64,000 nucleotides of DNA from Pseudomonas sp. PSE14 (GTDB taxonomy: Bacteria; Pseudomonadota; Gammaproteobacteria; Pseudomonadales; Pseudomonadaceae): assembly GCF_029203285.1 (NCBI RefSeq), contig NZ_CP115669.1:5456001-5520000 (forward strand), read 5' to 3'. Position numbers and translations under genes: made by a program. Shown here piece by piece: positions 55,228 through 64,000 of the stretch. Every line of letters begins with the position of its first letter. Within the stretch, counting starts at the first letter, position 1. The notes under the pieces are model-generated. The model did no database searches. It had not been told where the DNA came from and worked only from the letters and a program-made list of their open reading frames with translations.

Positions 55228-57024
55228 ATGATAGGCATCGTTCGCTGGCGCTCTTTAGCCTTCCTCACCCTACTGCTGGCACCGCTGCTCTGGCCCCTGC
55301 ACCACCTCGCCGAACGCTACTACAGCGAACAGATCGCCCAGCAAAACCAGCAAACCCTCGATCTCTACGTCGCCAACCTGCTCGGTACACTTCGCCGCTA
55401 CGAGGACCTGCCCCCGATCCTAGGCGAGCTGCCCACCCTGCGAGCAGCGCTGCAGTCTCCCGGCAATCTGGCCCAGCAGAATGCCGCCAACCTGGAGCTA
55501 GCCCGCATCCGCGGTCGTACCGGCGCCGACGTCATCTACCTGATGCGTCCGAACGGGATCACCCAGGCCGCTTCCAACTGGGACCAGCCCGACAGCTTCG
55601 TCGGCCGCAACTTCTCGTTCCGTCCTTACTATAAGGAAGCGATGCAGGGGCGCCCGGCGCGCTTCTTCGGCCTGGGCACCACCTCCAAGCGCCGTGGCTA
55701 CTTCTTCGCCAGCGAGGTGCGAGACGGAGAAACGCTGCTGGGCGTGCTGGTGGTGAAAGTCGACCTGGAACACATGGAGCAACTGTGGGGCAATACGCCC
55801 GACCAACTGCTGGTGATGGACAGCGACGGCGTGGTCATCCTGTCCTCCAACAAGGCCTGGCGCTTCCATTCCAGCCGGGAACTGTCGCCTGCCAAACAGC
55901 GCGAAATCGCCGAGAACATCCCTTATCCTGTGTTGCACCCTGCGCCGCTGAAGATCGACCAGCGCCGCTGGATCAGCCAGAGCCGCGAACTGCCGGAGAC
56001 CAACTGGACCGTCAGCATCTACACCCCCCGCACTCAGGTGGACGGCCCGGTGCGCAGCGTCGTGCTGATCGGCGCAGCCACCCTCGTCGCACTGCTTCTG
56101 TTGCTGTCGCTCCTGACCATCAGCCGCCGCCATTACCTGGAGCGCATAGAGCTCGAAGCGCAAGCCAAGCACGAACTGGAGCTGCGCGTTCAGGAGCGCA
56201 CCCAGGAACTGGAAGATGCCAACACCCGCCTGCAGGAGGAGGTCCGCAACCGCGAGCAGGCACAGCGCGAGCTCATGCATGCCCAGGACGAAGTCGTACA
56301 GGCCGGCAAGCTGACCGCCCTGGGCACCATGTCAGCCAGCATCAGCCACGAACTCAACCAGCCCTTGGCAGCGATCCGCAGCTATGCCGACAACGCCCGC
56401 GTGCTGCTCGACCACGAGCGCTACGACGACGCCCGCGGCAACCTGCAGCAGATCGGCGAGCTGACCGGGCGCATGGCCTCGATCATTGGCCACCTCAAGG
56501 CCTACGCCCGTGGCGCCCGGCGCGCGCCGGAGAACGTCGCCCTGCAACCGGCGATCAACGATGCCCTGGCATTGGTCGCGCCGCGCCGGCAGGCGATGAA
56601 CGTGGAACTGCTACGCGACCTGCCGGATGCGGCGATCTGGGTCCAGGCCGGCGAGACCCGGTTGCGGCAGATACTCTCCAACCTGCTGTCCAACGCCCTC
56701 GACGCGCTCACTGAGAAGGCGCCACCGCGACGCATCTGGCTGACCGCCGAGCAGACACCCGAGCGCATCATCCTGTCCCTGCGCGACAACGGCCCCGGCT
56801 TCTCCGAGCAGGCGCTGGCCCACGCCCGCGAACCCTTTTTCACCACCAAGACCAGCGCCAAGGGCCTCGGCCTGGGCCTCGCCATCTGCGACACCCTGTT
56901 ACGCACTCTAGGCGGGCACCTGGAATTGGGGAATCACCCCGAAGGCGGCGCTCTCGTACAATTGCACCTGTTGCCGGGCATCCCCGGCGTGACTTCGACG
57001 CCGCAGGAGGAAACCCGCGCATGA
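55228..57024 (+). CDS. dctB: C4-dicarboxylate sensor histidine kinase DctB
   Basis: 598 residues. Two transmembrane helices (about 9-26 and 278-300) flank a periplasmic double-PAS (dCache-like) sensor (RTGADVIYLMRPNG, RNFSFRPYYKEAMQG). A cytoplasmic coiled coil leads to the kinase core with the H-box ISHELNQPLAAIRSYADN, N-box NLLSNALDAL and G-box DNGPGFSE. It phosphorylates DctD in response to C4-dicarboxylates. The core-like GC-rich composition resumes here. Four-base overlap with dctD. Confidence 0.93.
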   Translation: MIGIVRWRSLAFLTLLLAPLLWPLHHLAERYYSEQIAQQNQQTLDLYVANLLGTLRRYEDLPPILGELPTLRAALQSPGNLAQQNAANLELARIRGRTGADVIYLMRPNGITQAASNWDQPDSFVGRNFSFRPYYKEAMQGRPARFFGLGTTSKRRGYFFASEVRDGETLLGVLVVKVDLEHMEQLWGNTPDQLLVMDSDGVVILSSNKAWRFHSSRELSPAKQREIAENIPYPVLHPAPLKIDQRRWISQSRELPETNWTVSIYTPRTQVDGPVRSVVLIGAATLVALLLLLSLLTISRRHYLERIELEAQAKHELELRVQERTQELEDANTRLQEEVRNREQAQRELMHAQDEVVQAGKLTALGTMSASISHELNQPLAAIRSYADNARVLLDHERYDDARGNLQQIGELTGRMASIIGHLKAYARGARRAPENVALQPAINDALALVAPRRQAMNVELLRDLPDAAIWVQAGETRLRQILSNLLSNALDALTEKAPPRRIWLTAEQTPERIILSLRDNGPGFSEQALAHAREPFFTTKTSAKGLGLGLAICDTLLRTLGGHLELGNHPEGGALVQLHLLPGIPGVTSTPQEETRA

Positions 57025-58412
57025 GTTCGGCCGCGCCCTTCGATTCCACCACCCAAGTGCTGTTGATCGACGACGATCCGCATCTGCGCCAGGCGCTGTG
57101 CCAGACCCTCGACCTGGCCGGCTTCAAGGTCGTCTCCCTGGCCGACGCGCGCCAGCTCGATACGCAGCAGGCGCGTGACTGGCCCGGGGTGATCGTCAGT
57201 GATATCCGCATGCCCGGCATCGACGGCCTGCAGTTGCTGGAGCAGTTGCACGCCCAGGATGCTGAGCTGCCGGTGATCCTGGTCACCGGCCACGGCGACG
57301 TGCCGCTGGCGGTCAAGGCCATGCGCTCGGGCGCCTACGATTTCCTGGAAAAGCCCTTCCCCAGCGATGCGCTGCTCGACAGCGTGCGCCGCGCCCTCGA
57401 TGTGCGCCGCCTGGTGCTGGAGAACCGCAGCCTGCGCCTGGCGCTTTCCGAACAGAAGGAATTGCGCGGCCGCCTGGTCGGTCAGTCCGCCCCCATGCAA
57501 CGCCTGCAGCAGCAAGTCGCCTCGCTGTCGGCGATCCAGGCCGACGTGCTGATCCTCGGTGAGACCGGCTCCGGCAAGGAGGTGGTCGCCCGCGCCCTGC
57601 ATGACCTGTCGAGCCGGCGCAACGGCCCCTTCGTCGCCATCAACGCCGGCGCACTGGCCGAGTCGGTGGTGGAAAGCGAGCTGTTCGGTCATGAGCAAGG
57701 CGCCTTCACCGGCGCGCAGAAGCGGCGCATCGGCAAATTCGAATACGCCAATGGCGGCACGCTGTTCCTCGACGAAATCGAAAGCATGAGCCTGGATGTG
57801 CAGGTCAAGCTGCTGCGCCTACTACAGGAGCGCACGGTAGAACGCCTGGGCTCCAACCAGCTCATTCCGCTGGATATCCGCATCATCGCGGCAACCAAGG
57901 AAGACCTGCGCCTGGCTGCTGACGAAGGTCGTTTCCGCGCCGATCTTTATTACCGCCTGAACGTCGCCAGCCTGCGCATACCTCCGCTGCGCGAGCGCGG
58001 CGACGATATTCTTCTATTGTTCCAGCACTTCGCCGAGCGCGGCGCACAGCGACATGGCCTGACACCGCGTCCCCTCGACTCCGCCCAACGCGCACAACTG
58101 TTGGCCCACGGCTGGCCGGGCAATGTCCGCGAGCTGCAGAACGCCGCGGAACGCTACGCGCTGGGGCTGGACCTCGGGCTCGACGAGAGCGGCGCCCATA
58201 CGAGCCCGGCCTCTGCCGGCACAGGTCTGAACGAACAGGTCGAGGCCTTCGAGCGCTCGTTGATTGCCGCCGAGATGAGCCGTCCGCACAACTCGCTGCG
58301 CAGCCTCGCCGAAGCCCTCGGGGTGCCGCGCAAGACCCTGCACGACAAGCTGCGCAAACACGGCCTGCTCTTCTCCGGTGGCGGGAATCCCGCCGACGAT
58401 GTCGACGGCTGA
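57021..58412 (+). CDS. dctD: C4-dicarboxylate response regulator DctD (sigma54 activator)
   Basis: 463 residues, NtrC class. The receiver (VLLIDDDPHLRQAL, phospho-Asp in VIVSDIRMPGIDG), the AAA+ domain with Walker A GETGSGKEVVA, GAFTGA loop and TLFLDEIESM, and a C-terminal HTH (NSLRSLAEALGVPRKTLHDKLRK) are all intact. In the P. aeruginosa order I know, dctPQM follow this gene; here they do not, so its sigma54 targets must be elsewhere. Confidence 0.94.
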   Translation: MSSAAPFDSTTQVLLIDDDPHLRQALCQTLDLAGFKVVSLADARQLDTQQARDWPGVIVSDIRMPGIDGLQLLEQLHAQDAELPVILVTGHGDVPLAVKAMRSGAYDFLEKPFPSDALLDSVRRALDVRRLVLENRSLRLALSEQKELRGRLVGQSAPMQRLQQQVASLSAIQADVLILGETGSGKEVVARALHDLSSRRNGPFVAINAGALAESVVESELFGHEQGAFTGAQKRRIGKFEYANGGTLFLDEIESMSLDVQVKLLRLLQERTVERLGSNQLIPLDIRIIAATKEDLRLAADEGRFRADLYYRLNVASLRIPPLRERGDDILLLFQHFAERGAQRHGLTPRPLDSAQRAQLLAHGWPGNVRELQNAAERYALGLDLGLDESGAHTSPASAGTGLNEQVEAFERSLIAAEMSRPHNSLRSLAEALGVPRKTLHDKLRKHGLLFSGGGNPADDVDG

Positions 58413-58930
58413 GCAAGAATCCGCCTATTCGACGGGCTATTTCCCCCAGGCAAAGCCCGGAAACCGGGGCTTGGCGGACTGGCACACCCCTTGCTCTTCA
58501 CTCGCCGATGCGCCTTGCGCATCGCTTCGTGCTGCACCTGCTTGCAGCACGCCCTCCGGGCCACGAACCCGGCGGTGTCCTTCGGCCTCCATGCCATCCA
58601 GCGCCTTCGGCGCTTCGCCGGGAGCAGCGATCCTGCCCCGGCCAATCCCCCCTCTTTTGCGTGACGCTGGCCCCATCCTGGGGCCTTCACTTGTATCCGG
58701 TTGTTCCAGCCGCCCTACGTCGCCTCCTCCGTGCCGGAACGCCAGCGCCCGCCGCCAGCACGCCCCTGCCTGAATGACCCGCGCCCAGACCTGCCACGAA
58801 GCGGTCACAATAACGCGATCAAATTTTCACGAAATCCTCTCTAAATCGGGCGTTATCAGAAAATTCCTTCTATCTTGTCTGCGGGGTGAGCGGGGCTGGA
58901 CTACCGCTCAATACATTGGATAGCAAGCTA
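58413..58930. other. hairpin-rich gene-free region between dctD and the arcD promoter
   Basis: At least five strong hairpins follow each other in 58453-58685: AAGCCCGG-AAA-CCGGGGCTT (possible dctBD terminator), CGATGCGC-CTT-GCGCATCG, CGTGCTGCA-N6-TGCAGCACG, AGCGCC-TTC-GGCGCT and GGCCCC-ATCCT-GGGGCC. Short open frames on both strands have no protein character. The regularity suggests a dispersed structured element or a non-coding RNA rather than ordinary spacer. The right half (58800-58930) is more AT-rich and belongs to the arc control region. Confidence 0.5.
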
Positions 58931-58944
58931 TTGACCTACATCAG
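58931..58944. promoter_or_regulatory. Anr/FNR box of the arcDABC promoter
   Basis: TTGAC-CTAC-ATCAG, matching TTGAT-N4-ATCAA with two changes. If the box is centred at -41.5, transcription starts near 58979 with a -10-like TAATAG at 58969-58974, 31 bases before arcD. Anr control of arcDABC is established in P. aeruginosa. Confidence 0.82.
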
Positions 58945-59009
58945 GGAGTGCCCCTGACAGACGGCGCCTAATAGCTACACTCTCCAACTTCCTATAGGGA
59001 GATTCTTAA

Positions 59010-60458
59010 ATGTCGCAAGAAAGCAGCCAAAAATTAAAACTCGGCGCGCTGACTGCCCTGGTCGTCGGTTCCATGATTGGCGGGGGTATCTTCTCCCTCC
59101 CGCAAAACATGGCCGCCAGTGCTGACGTCGGCGCCATCCTCATCGGTTGGGCCATTACCGCGGTCGGGATGCTGACCCTGGCATTCGTCTTCCAGACCCT
59201 GGCCAACCGCAAACCTGAACTCGACGGCGGTGTGTACGCCTACGCCAAGGCCGGCTTCGGCGACTACATGGGTTTCTCCTCAGCCTGGGGCTACTGGATC
59301 AGCGCCTGGCTCGGCAACGTCGGTTACTTCCTCCTTCTATTCAGCACCCTGGGCTACTTCTTCCCGATCTTCGGCAAGGGCGACACCCTGGCGGCAGTCA
59401 TCTGCGCATCGGTGTTGCTGTGGGCCCTGCACTTCCTGGTGCTGCGCGGGATCAAGGAGGCGGCGTTCATCAACACCATCACGACCGTCGCCAAGATCGT
59501 GCCGCTGTTCCTGTTCATCCTGATCTGCCTGTTCGCCTTCAAGCTGGACATCTTCACCGCTGACATCTGGGGCGCGAGTAATCCGGAACTGGGCAGCGTG
59601 ATGAACCAGGTGCGCAACATGATGCTGGTCACCGTCTGGGTGTTCATCGGTATCGAAGGCGCGAGCATCTTCTCCTCCCGTGCGGAAAAACGTTCCGACG
59701 TCGGTAAGGCCACTGTGATCGGCTTCATCACCGTACTGCTCCTGCTGGTGCTGGTGAACGTGCTGTCCATGGGCGTGATGACCCAACCGGAACTGGCCAA
59801 GCTGCAGAACCCGTCGATGGCCCTGGTATTGGAGCACGTCGTCGGTCACTGGGGTGCGGTGCTGATCAGCGTCGGTCTGCTGATCTCCCTGCTGGGTGCC
59901 CTGCTCTCCTGGGTGCTGCTGTGCGCCGAGATCATGTTCGCCGCGGCCAAGGACCACACCATGCCGGAGTTCCTCCGTCGGGAGAACGCCAACCAGGTGC
60001 CGGCCAACGCCCTGTGGCTGACCAACATCTGCGTGCAGATCTTCCTGGTGGTGACCTTCTTCTCCTCGGGCAGCTCCGACGGGATGGACCCGTACACCAA
60101 GATGCTGCTGCTGGCCACCTCGATGATCCTCATCCCGTACTTCTGGTCCGCGGCCTACGCCCTGCTGCTGGCAGTCAAAGGCGAGACCTATGACAAGGAC
60201 CCGGGTGACCGCACCAAGGACCTGATCATCGCGGCTATCTCGGTCATCTATGCCATCTGGCTGATCTACGCCGGTGGCCTGAAATACCTGCTGCTGTCGG
60301 CGCTGCTGTACGCGCCGGGCGTCATCCTCTTCGCTAAAGCGAAACATGAAGTGGGCCAACCCATCTTCACCAATGTCGAGAAGCTGATCTTCGCAGGCGT
60401 CGTCATCGGCGCACTGATTGCGGCCTACGGCCTCTACGACGGCTTCCTCACTCTGTAA
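59010..60458 (+). CDS. arcD: arginine/ornithine antiporter ArcD
   Basis: 482 residues with about 13 helices, APC family. It exchanges external arginine for internal ornithine during anaerobic arginine fermentation. Family motifs are [20 protein letters not shown] near the N-terminus (written here as [16 protein letters not shown]), [16 protein letters not shown] and [21 protein letters not shown]. It is the first gene of arcDABC with an Anr box upstream; 16 bases separate it from arcA. Confidence 0.97.
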   Translation: MSQESSQKLKLGALTALVVGSMIGGGIFSLPQNMAASADVGAILIGWAITAVGMLTLAFVFQTLANRKPELDGGVYAYAKAGFGDYMGFSSAWGYWISAWLGNVGYFLLLFSTLGYFFPIFGKGDTLAAVICASVLLWALHFLVLRGIKEAAFINTITTVAKIVPLFLFILICLFAFKLDIFTADIWGASNPELGSVMNQVRNMMLVTVWVFIGIEGASIFSSRAEKRSDVGKATVIGFITVLLLLVLVNVLSMGVMTQPELAKLQNPSMALVLEHVVGHWGAVLISVGLLISLLGALLSWVLLCAEIMFAAAKDHTMPEFLRRENANQVPANALWLTNICVQIFLVVTFFSSGSSDGMDPYTKMLLLATSMILIPYFWSAAYALLLAVKGETYDKDPGDRTKDLIIAAISVIYAIWLIYAGGLKYLLLSALLYAPGVILFAKAKHEVGQPIFTNVEKLIFAGVVIGALIAAYGLYDGFLTL

Positions 60459-60474
60459 CTCCTGGAGACATCTC

Positions 60475-61731
60475 ATGAGCACGGAAAAAACCAAACTTGG
60501 CGTTCATTCTGAAGCTGGCAAATTGCGCAAAGTGATGGTCTGCTCGCCTGGACTCGCCCACCAACGCCTGACCCCGAGCAACTGCGACGAGTTGCTGTTC
60601 GACGACGTAATCTGGGTAAACCAGGCCAAGCGCGACCATTTCGACTTCGTCACCAAGATGCGTGAGCGTGGCATCGACGTCCTCGAAATGCACAACCTGC
60701 TGACCGAGACCGTCCAGAACCCCGAGGCCCTGAAGTGGATCCTCGACCGCAAGATCACCAACGACAGCGTTGGCGTAGGCCTGACCCAGGAACTGCGTGG
60801 CTGGCTGGAAAGCCTGGAGCCGCGCAAGCTGGCCGAATTCCTCATCGGTGGCGTGGCCGCTGACGACATTCCCGACAGCGAAGGCGCCAAGGCGCTGAAG
60901 ATGTACCGCCAATACCTGGGCCACTCCAGCTTCCTGCTGCCGCCGCTGCCCAACACCCAGTTCACCCGTGACACCACCTGCTGGATCTACGGCGGCGTGA
61001 CCCTGAACCCGATGTACTGGCCGGCGCGACGTCAGGAAACCCTGCTGACCACCGCCATCTACAAGTTCCACCCGGAATTCACCAACGCCGAATTCGAAAT
61101 CTGGTACGGCGATCCGGACAAGGACCACGGCATGTCCACCCTGGAAGGTGGCGACGTGATGCCGATCGGCAACGGCGTCGTCCTGATCGGCATGGGTGAG
61201 CGTTCCTCCCGCCAGGCCATCGGCCAGGTAGCCCAGAGCCTGTTCGCCAAGGGCGCTGCCGAGAAAGTCATCGTCGCCGGTCTGCCCAAGTCCCGCGCCG
61301 CCATGCACCTGGACACCGTCTTCACCTTCTGCGACCGCGACCTGGTCACCGTCTTCCCGGAAGTGGTCAAGGAAATCGTGCCCTTCATCCTGCGTCCGGA
61401 CGAGAAGAGCCCCTACGGCATCAACGTCCAGCGCGAAGAGAAGGACTTCATCACCGTCGTCGCCGAGTCGCTGGGCCTGAAGAAACTGCGCGTCGTGGAA
61501 ACCGGCGGCAACAGCTTCGCCGCCGAGCGCGAGCAGTGGGACGACGGCAACAACGTGGTGTGCCTGGAACCGGGCGTGGTGGTCGGCTATGACCGCAACA
61601 CCTACACCAACACCCTGCTGCGCAAGGCTGGTGTGGAAGTCGTCACCATCAGTGCCGGCGAACTGGGCCGGGGCCGTGGCGGCGGTCACTGCATGACCTG
61701 CCCGATCATCCGTGATCCGATCGATTACTGA
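60475..61731 (+). CDS. arcA: arginine deiminase ArcA
   Basis: 418 residues, identical in length to P. aeruginosa ArcA. It hydrolyses arginine to citrulline and ammonia. Active-site motifs are [38 protein letters not shown] (split here as [11 protein letters not shown] and GMGERSS), the His of MHLDTVFTF, and the nucleophilic Cys in [10 protein letters not shown] near the C-terminus. ATG 60475 has GGAGA upstream; the longer frame overlaps arcD in antiphase. Confidence 0.98.
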   Translation: MSTEKTKLGVHSEAGKLRKVMVCSPGLAHQRLTPSNCDELLFDDVIWVNQAKRDHFDFVTKMRERGIDVLEMHNLLTETVQNPEALKWILDRKITNDSVGVGLTQELRGWLESLEPRKLAEFLIGGVAADDIPDSEGAKALKMYRQYLGHSSFLLPPLPNTQFTRDTTCWIYGGVTLNPMYWPARRQETLLTTAIYKFHPEFTNAEFEIWYGDPDKDHGMSTLEGGDVMPIGNGVVLIGMGERSSRQAIGQVAQSLFAKGAAEKVIVAGLPKSRAAMHLDTVFTFCDRDLVTVFPEVVKEIVPFILRPDEKSPYGINVQREEKDFITVVAESLGLKKLRVVETGGNSFAAEREQWDDGNNVVCLEPGVVVGYDRNTYTNTLLRKAGVEVVTISAGELGRGRGGGHCMTCPIIRDPIDY

Positions 61732-61758
61732 TTCCAATAGAGCGCACACACCCTGCCA

Positions 61759-61779
61759 GGCGGCCCGAACAGGGCCGCC
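61759..61779 (+). promoter_or_regulatory. intercistronic hairpin arcA-arcB
   Basis: GGCGGCCC-GAACA-GGGCCGCC, an 8-bp perfect stem with no T-tract in a 108-bp gap. Known processing of the arcDABC message between cistrons makes a stability element likely. Confidence 0.6.
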
Positions 61780-61839
61780 CACCTCGCCAACCGCTAACCC
61801 CGACGGCGAGGCCGAGAATTCCATCCAAGGAGAAAGATC

Positions 61840-62850
61840 ATGGCTTTCAACATGCACAACCGTAACCTGCTCAGCCTGATGCACCACAGCACCCGCGAGC
61901 TGCGCTATCTCCTCGACCTGTCCCGCGACCTCAAGCGCGCCAAGTACACCGGCACCGAGCAGCAACACCTCAAAGGCAACAACATCGCCCTGATCTTCGA
62001 AAAGACCTCGACCCGCACCCGTTGCGCCTTCGAAGTGGCCGCCTATGACCAGGGCGCCAACGTCACCTACATCGACCCGAACTCCTCGCAGATCGGCCAC
62101 AAAGAGAGCATGAAGGACACCGCCCGTGTGCTCGGCCGCATGTACGACGCCATCGAATACCGTGGCTTCAAGCAGGAGATCGTCGAGGAACTGGCCAAGT
62201 ACGCCGGCGTACCGGTATTCAACGGCCTGACCGACGAATACCACCCGACCCAGATGCTGGCCGACGTGCTGACCATGCGCGAGCACAGCGACAAGCCGCT
62301 GCACGACATCGCTTACGCCTACCTCGGCGACGCCCGCAACAACATGGGTAACTCCCTGCTGCTGATCGGCGCCAAGCTGGGCATGGACGTACGCATCGCC
62401 GCGCCCAAGGAACTGTGGCCGACCGAAGAGCACATCGCCGCCTGCAAGAAGTTCGCTGAAGAAAGCGGCGCCCGCATCACCATCACCGAAGACCCGAAAG
62501 TCGCGGTCAAGGGCGTGGACTTCATCCACACCGACGTGTGGGTCTCCATGGGTGAGCCGGTGGAAGCCTGGGGCGAGCGCATCAAGGAACTGCTGCCCTA
62601 CCAGGTCAACATGGACATGATGAAGGCCGCCGGCAACCCGCGCGTGAAGTTCATGCACTGCCTGCCCGCCTTCCACAACAGCGAAACCAAGGTCGGCAAG
62701 CAGATCGCCGAGCAGTACCCGAACCTGAAGAACGGCATCGAAGTCACCGAAGACGTCTTCGAGTCCCCGTACAACATTGCCTTCGAGCAGGCGGAAAACC
62801 GCATGCACACCATCAAGGCAATCCTCGTTTCGACCCTCGCCGACATGTAA
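61840..62850 (+). CDS. arcB: catabolic ornithine carbamoyltransferase ArcB
   Basis: 336 residues. In fermentation it converts citrulline and phosphate to ornithine and carbamoyl phosphate. The carbamoyl-phosphate site is [14 protein letters not shown]; others are [39 protein letters not shown], and the C-terminal HCLPAFH. The length and N-terminus match the dodecameric catabolic enzyme rather than the shorter anabolic ArgF. AAGGAG precedes the start. Confidence 0.98.
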   Translation: MAFNMHNRNLLSLMHHSTRELRYLLDLSRDLKRAKYTGTEQQHLKGNNIALIFEKTSTRTRCAFEVAAYDQGANVTYIDPNSSQIGHKESMKDTARVLGRMYDAIEYRGFKQEIVEELAKYAGVPVFNGLTDEYHPTQMLADVLTMREHSDKPLHDIAYAYLGDARNNMGNSLLLIGAKLGMDVRIAAPKELWPTEEHIAACKKFAEESGARITITEDPKVAVKGVDFIHTDVWVSMGEPVEAWGERIKELLPYQVNMDMMKAAGNPRVKFMHCLPAFHNSETKVGKQIAEQYPNLKNGIEVTEDVFESPYNIAFEQAENRMHTIKAILVSTLADM

Positions 62851-62863
62851 TGCCGGGCCGTCT

Positions 62864-62891
62864 CCGGACCGCGACGCCGTCGCCGGTCCGG
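62864..62891 (+). promoter_or_regulatory. intercistronic hairpin arcB-arcC
   Basis: CCGGACCG-N12-CGGTCCGG between arcB and arcC, no T-tract; similar in role to the arcA-arcB hairpin. Confidence 0.55.
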
Positions 62892-62922
62892 GGGCGTTTC
62901 CACTCTTTCGGAGGTAATGAAT

Positions 62923-63855
62923 ATGCGTATCGTCGTCGCATTGGGCGGCAACGCCCTGCTGCGTCGTGGCGAGCCCATGACTGCCGACAACCAGCGCGCC
63001 AACGTGAAGATCGCCGCCGAGCAGATCGCCAAGGTCGCTCCGGGCAACGAACTGGTGATCGCTCACGGCAACGGCCCGCAGGTTGGCCTTCTGGCCCTGC
63101 AGGGCGCGGCCTATGAAAAGGTCTCCCCGTACCCGCTGGACGTCCTGGGCGCCGAGACCGAAGGCATGATCGGCTACATGATCGAACAGGAAATGGGCAA
63201 CCTGCTGCCGTTCGAAGTGCCGTTCGCCACCATCCTCACCCAGGTCGAAGTCGACGCCAAGGACCCGGCCTTCCAGAACCCGACCAAGCCGATCGGCCCG
63301 GTCTACTCCAAGGAAGAAGCCGAAGCCCTGGCCAAGGCGAAAGGCTGGAGCATCGCGCCCGACGGCGACAAGTTCCGTCGTGTGGTCGCCAGCCCACGCC
63401 CGAAGCGCATCTTCGAGATCCGCCCGGTCAAGTGGCTGCTGGAGAAAGGCACCATCGTCATCTGTGCGGGCGGCGGCGGCATCCCGACCATGTACGACGA
63501 AGCCGGCAAGAAGCTCTCCGGCGTCGAAGCGGTGATCGACAAGGACCTGTGCTCCTCGCTGCTGGCCCAGGAACTGTCGGCTGACATCCTGATCATCGCC
63601 ACCGACGTGGACGCGGCCTACATCGACTGGGGCAAACCGACCCAGAAGGCCATCGCCCAGGCCCACCCGGACGAACTGGAACGCTTAGGCTTCGCCGCAG
63701 GCTCCATGGGTCCGAAGGTCATGGCGGCCATCGAGTTCGCCCGCAACACCGGCAAGGACGCGGTGATCGGCTCGCTGGAAAACATCGTGGCCATCACCGA
63801 AGGCAAGTCCGGCACCCGCGTCAGCACCAAGAAAGCTGGCATCGAGTACCGCTGA
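62923..63855 (+). CDS. arcC: carbamate kinase ArcC
   Basis: 310 residues. It uses carbamoyl phosphate and ADP to make ATP, the energy-yielding step. Motifs are [18 protein letters not shown] near the N-terminus, [28 protein letters not shown] and [17 protein letters not shown] 62923 has GGAGG at the right distance; the in-frame ATG 62917 is only two bases from it. Last gene of the operon. Confidence 0.97.
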   Translation: MRIVVALGGNALLRRGEPMTADNQRANVKIAAEQIAKVAPGNELVIAHGNGPQVGLLALQGAAYEKVSPYPLDVLGAETEGMIGYMIEQEMGNLLPFEVPFATILTQVEVDAKDPAFQNPTKPIGPVYSKEEAEALAKAKGWSIAPDGDKFRRVVASPRPKRIFEIRPVKWLLEKGTIVICAGGGGIPTMYDEAGKKLSGVEAVIDKDLCSSLLAQELSADILIIATDVDAAYIDWGKPTQKAIAQAHPDELERLGFAAGSMGPKVMAAIEFARNTGKDAVIGSLENIVAITEGKSGTRVSTKKAGIEYR

Positions 63856-63873
63856 GCAATACCCGCAGTATCC

Positions 63874-63899
63874 CCGGGAGCCCATCGTGGCTCCCGGTT
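63874..63899 (+). terminator. terminator of arcDABC
   Basis: CCGGGAGCC-N6-GGCTCCCGG followed by TT, 18 bases after the arcC stop. The T-tract is short. Confidence 0.75.
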
Positions 63900-64000
63900 C
63901 TCCCCTCCTTCCGTAGTCCTCGCTCCATCTGTACGGAAATTCGTCGTCTTCTTCCGCCAAATCCTGGCGTTAGCGTGACTCGACGGTCATCATCCTCGTC

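Noticed and set aside
60448..63666. 1072-codon open frame on the minus strand across arcA-arcC
   Set aside because: It is antisense to three certain genes, rich in G, D, V, H and A with no motif, as expected opposite GC-rich codons.

Overview
The window is a chromosomal segment of a GC-rich Pseudomonas of the P. aeruginosa type (aeruginosa, citronellolis, knackmussii and nitroreducens relatives). From memory of PAO1, gene content and order follow the PA5121-PA5173 stretch closely: ntrBC, trmL, secB-grxC-rhodanese, gpmI, envC-ctpA, hisBHAF, asmA-mutY-yggX, a polar amino-acid ABC transporter, a marR-emrAB efflux operon, rmlBDAC, a dctBD-type two-component pair and arcDABC. Species cannot be fixed from sequence alone.

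Layout. 1-8.8 kb: the N-terminal part of an MscS-type channel, two small DUF4124 proteins, the nitrogen regulators ntrBC behind a sigma54-type promoter with an NtrC palindrome, then trmL, a small membrane protein, and a three-stem-loop non-coding RNA that matches the known features of NrsZ and has its own near-perfect sigma54 promoter. secB, grxC and a rhodanese-like gene follow on the minus strand. 8.9-14 kb: glycolytic gpmI, then an envelope-remodelling group (EnvC-type amidase activator, CtpA protease, YibQ-type deacetylase-like protein). 14-19.1 kb (minus): two paralogous solute-binding proteins and the hisB-hisH-DUF2164-hisA-hisF operon. 19.2-26.1 kb: PanM-like acetyltransferase, asmA-mutY-yggX, tRNA-Phe, and a membrane sulfatase/LtaS-like enzyme. 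26.1-30.6 kb: a polar amino-acid ABC transporter preceded by an excellent ArgR operator, and a methyltransferase. 31-35.7 kb: a MarR-controlled tripartite efflux operon, then tRNA-Thr.

36.0-54.6 kb is a polysaccharide (O-antigen type) operon that is clearly richer in A+T than its flanks. It contains a GT2 glycosyltransferase, rmlBDAC (dTDP-L-rhamnose), wzm-wzt (ABC-dependent export, Wzt with a C-terminal carbohydrate-binding domain), a 1519-residue methyltransferase/coiled-coil/GT4/GT2/GT4 fusion, all four genes for GDP-D-glycero-alpha-D-manno-heptose (hddA, gmhA, hddC, gmhB), an LtaS-type phosphoglycerol transferase overlapping a tiny lipoprotein gene, and an OafA-type acyltransferase with an SGNH domain. 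I infer a rhamnose- and heptose-containing O-polysaccharide that is polymerised and probably capped in the cytoplasm by one giant protein, exported by Wzm/Wzt, and decorated with phosphoglycerol and acyl groups at the inner membrane or in the periplasm. This is the most novel part of the window. It sits between rmlC and dctB, where PAO1, as I recall it, has nothing, and ends in about 700 bp of gene-free AT-rich DNA carrying an 8-bp tandem repeat.

55.2-64 kb: dctB-dctD without the dctPQM transporter genes expected after them, a 600-bp hairpin-rich gap, and the anaerobic arginine deiminase operon arcDABC behind an Anr box. Nitrogen and arginine control recurs in the window: NtrBC with its own enhancer site, NrsZ, the ArgR operator and arcDABC.
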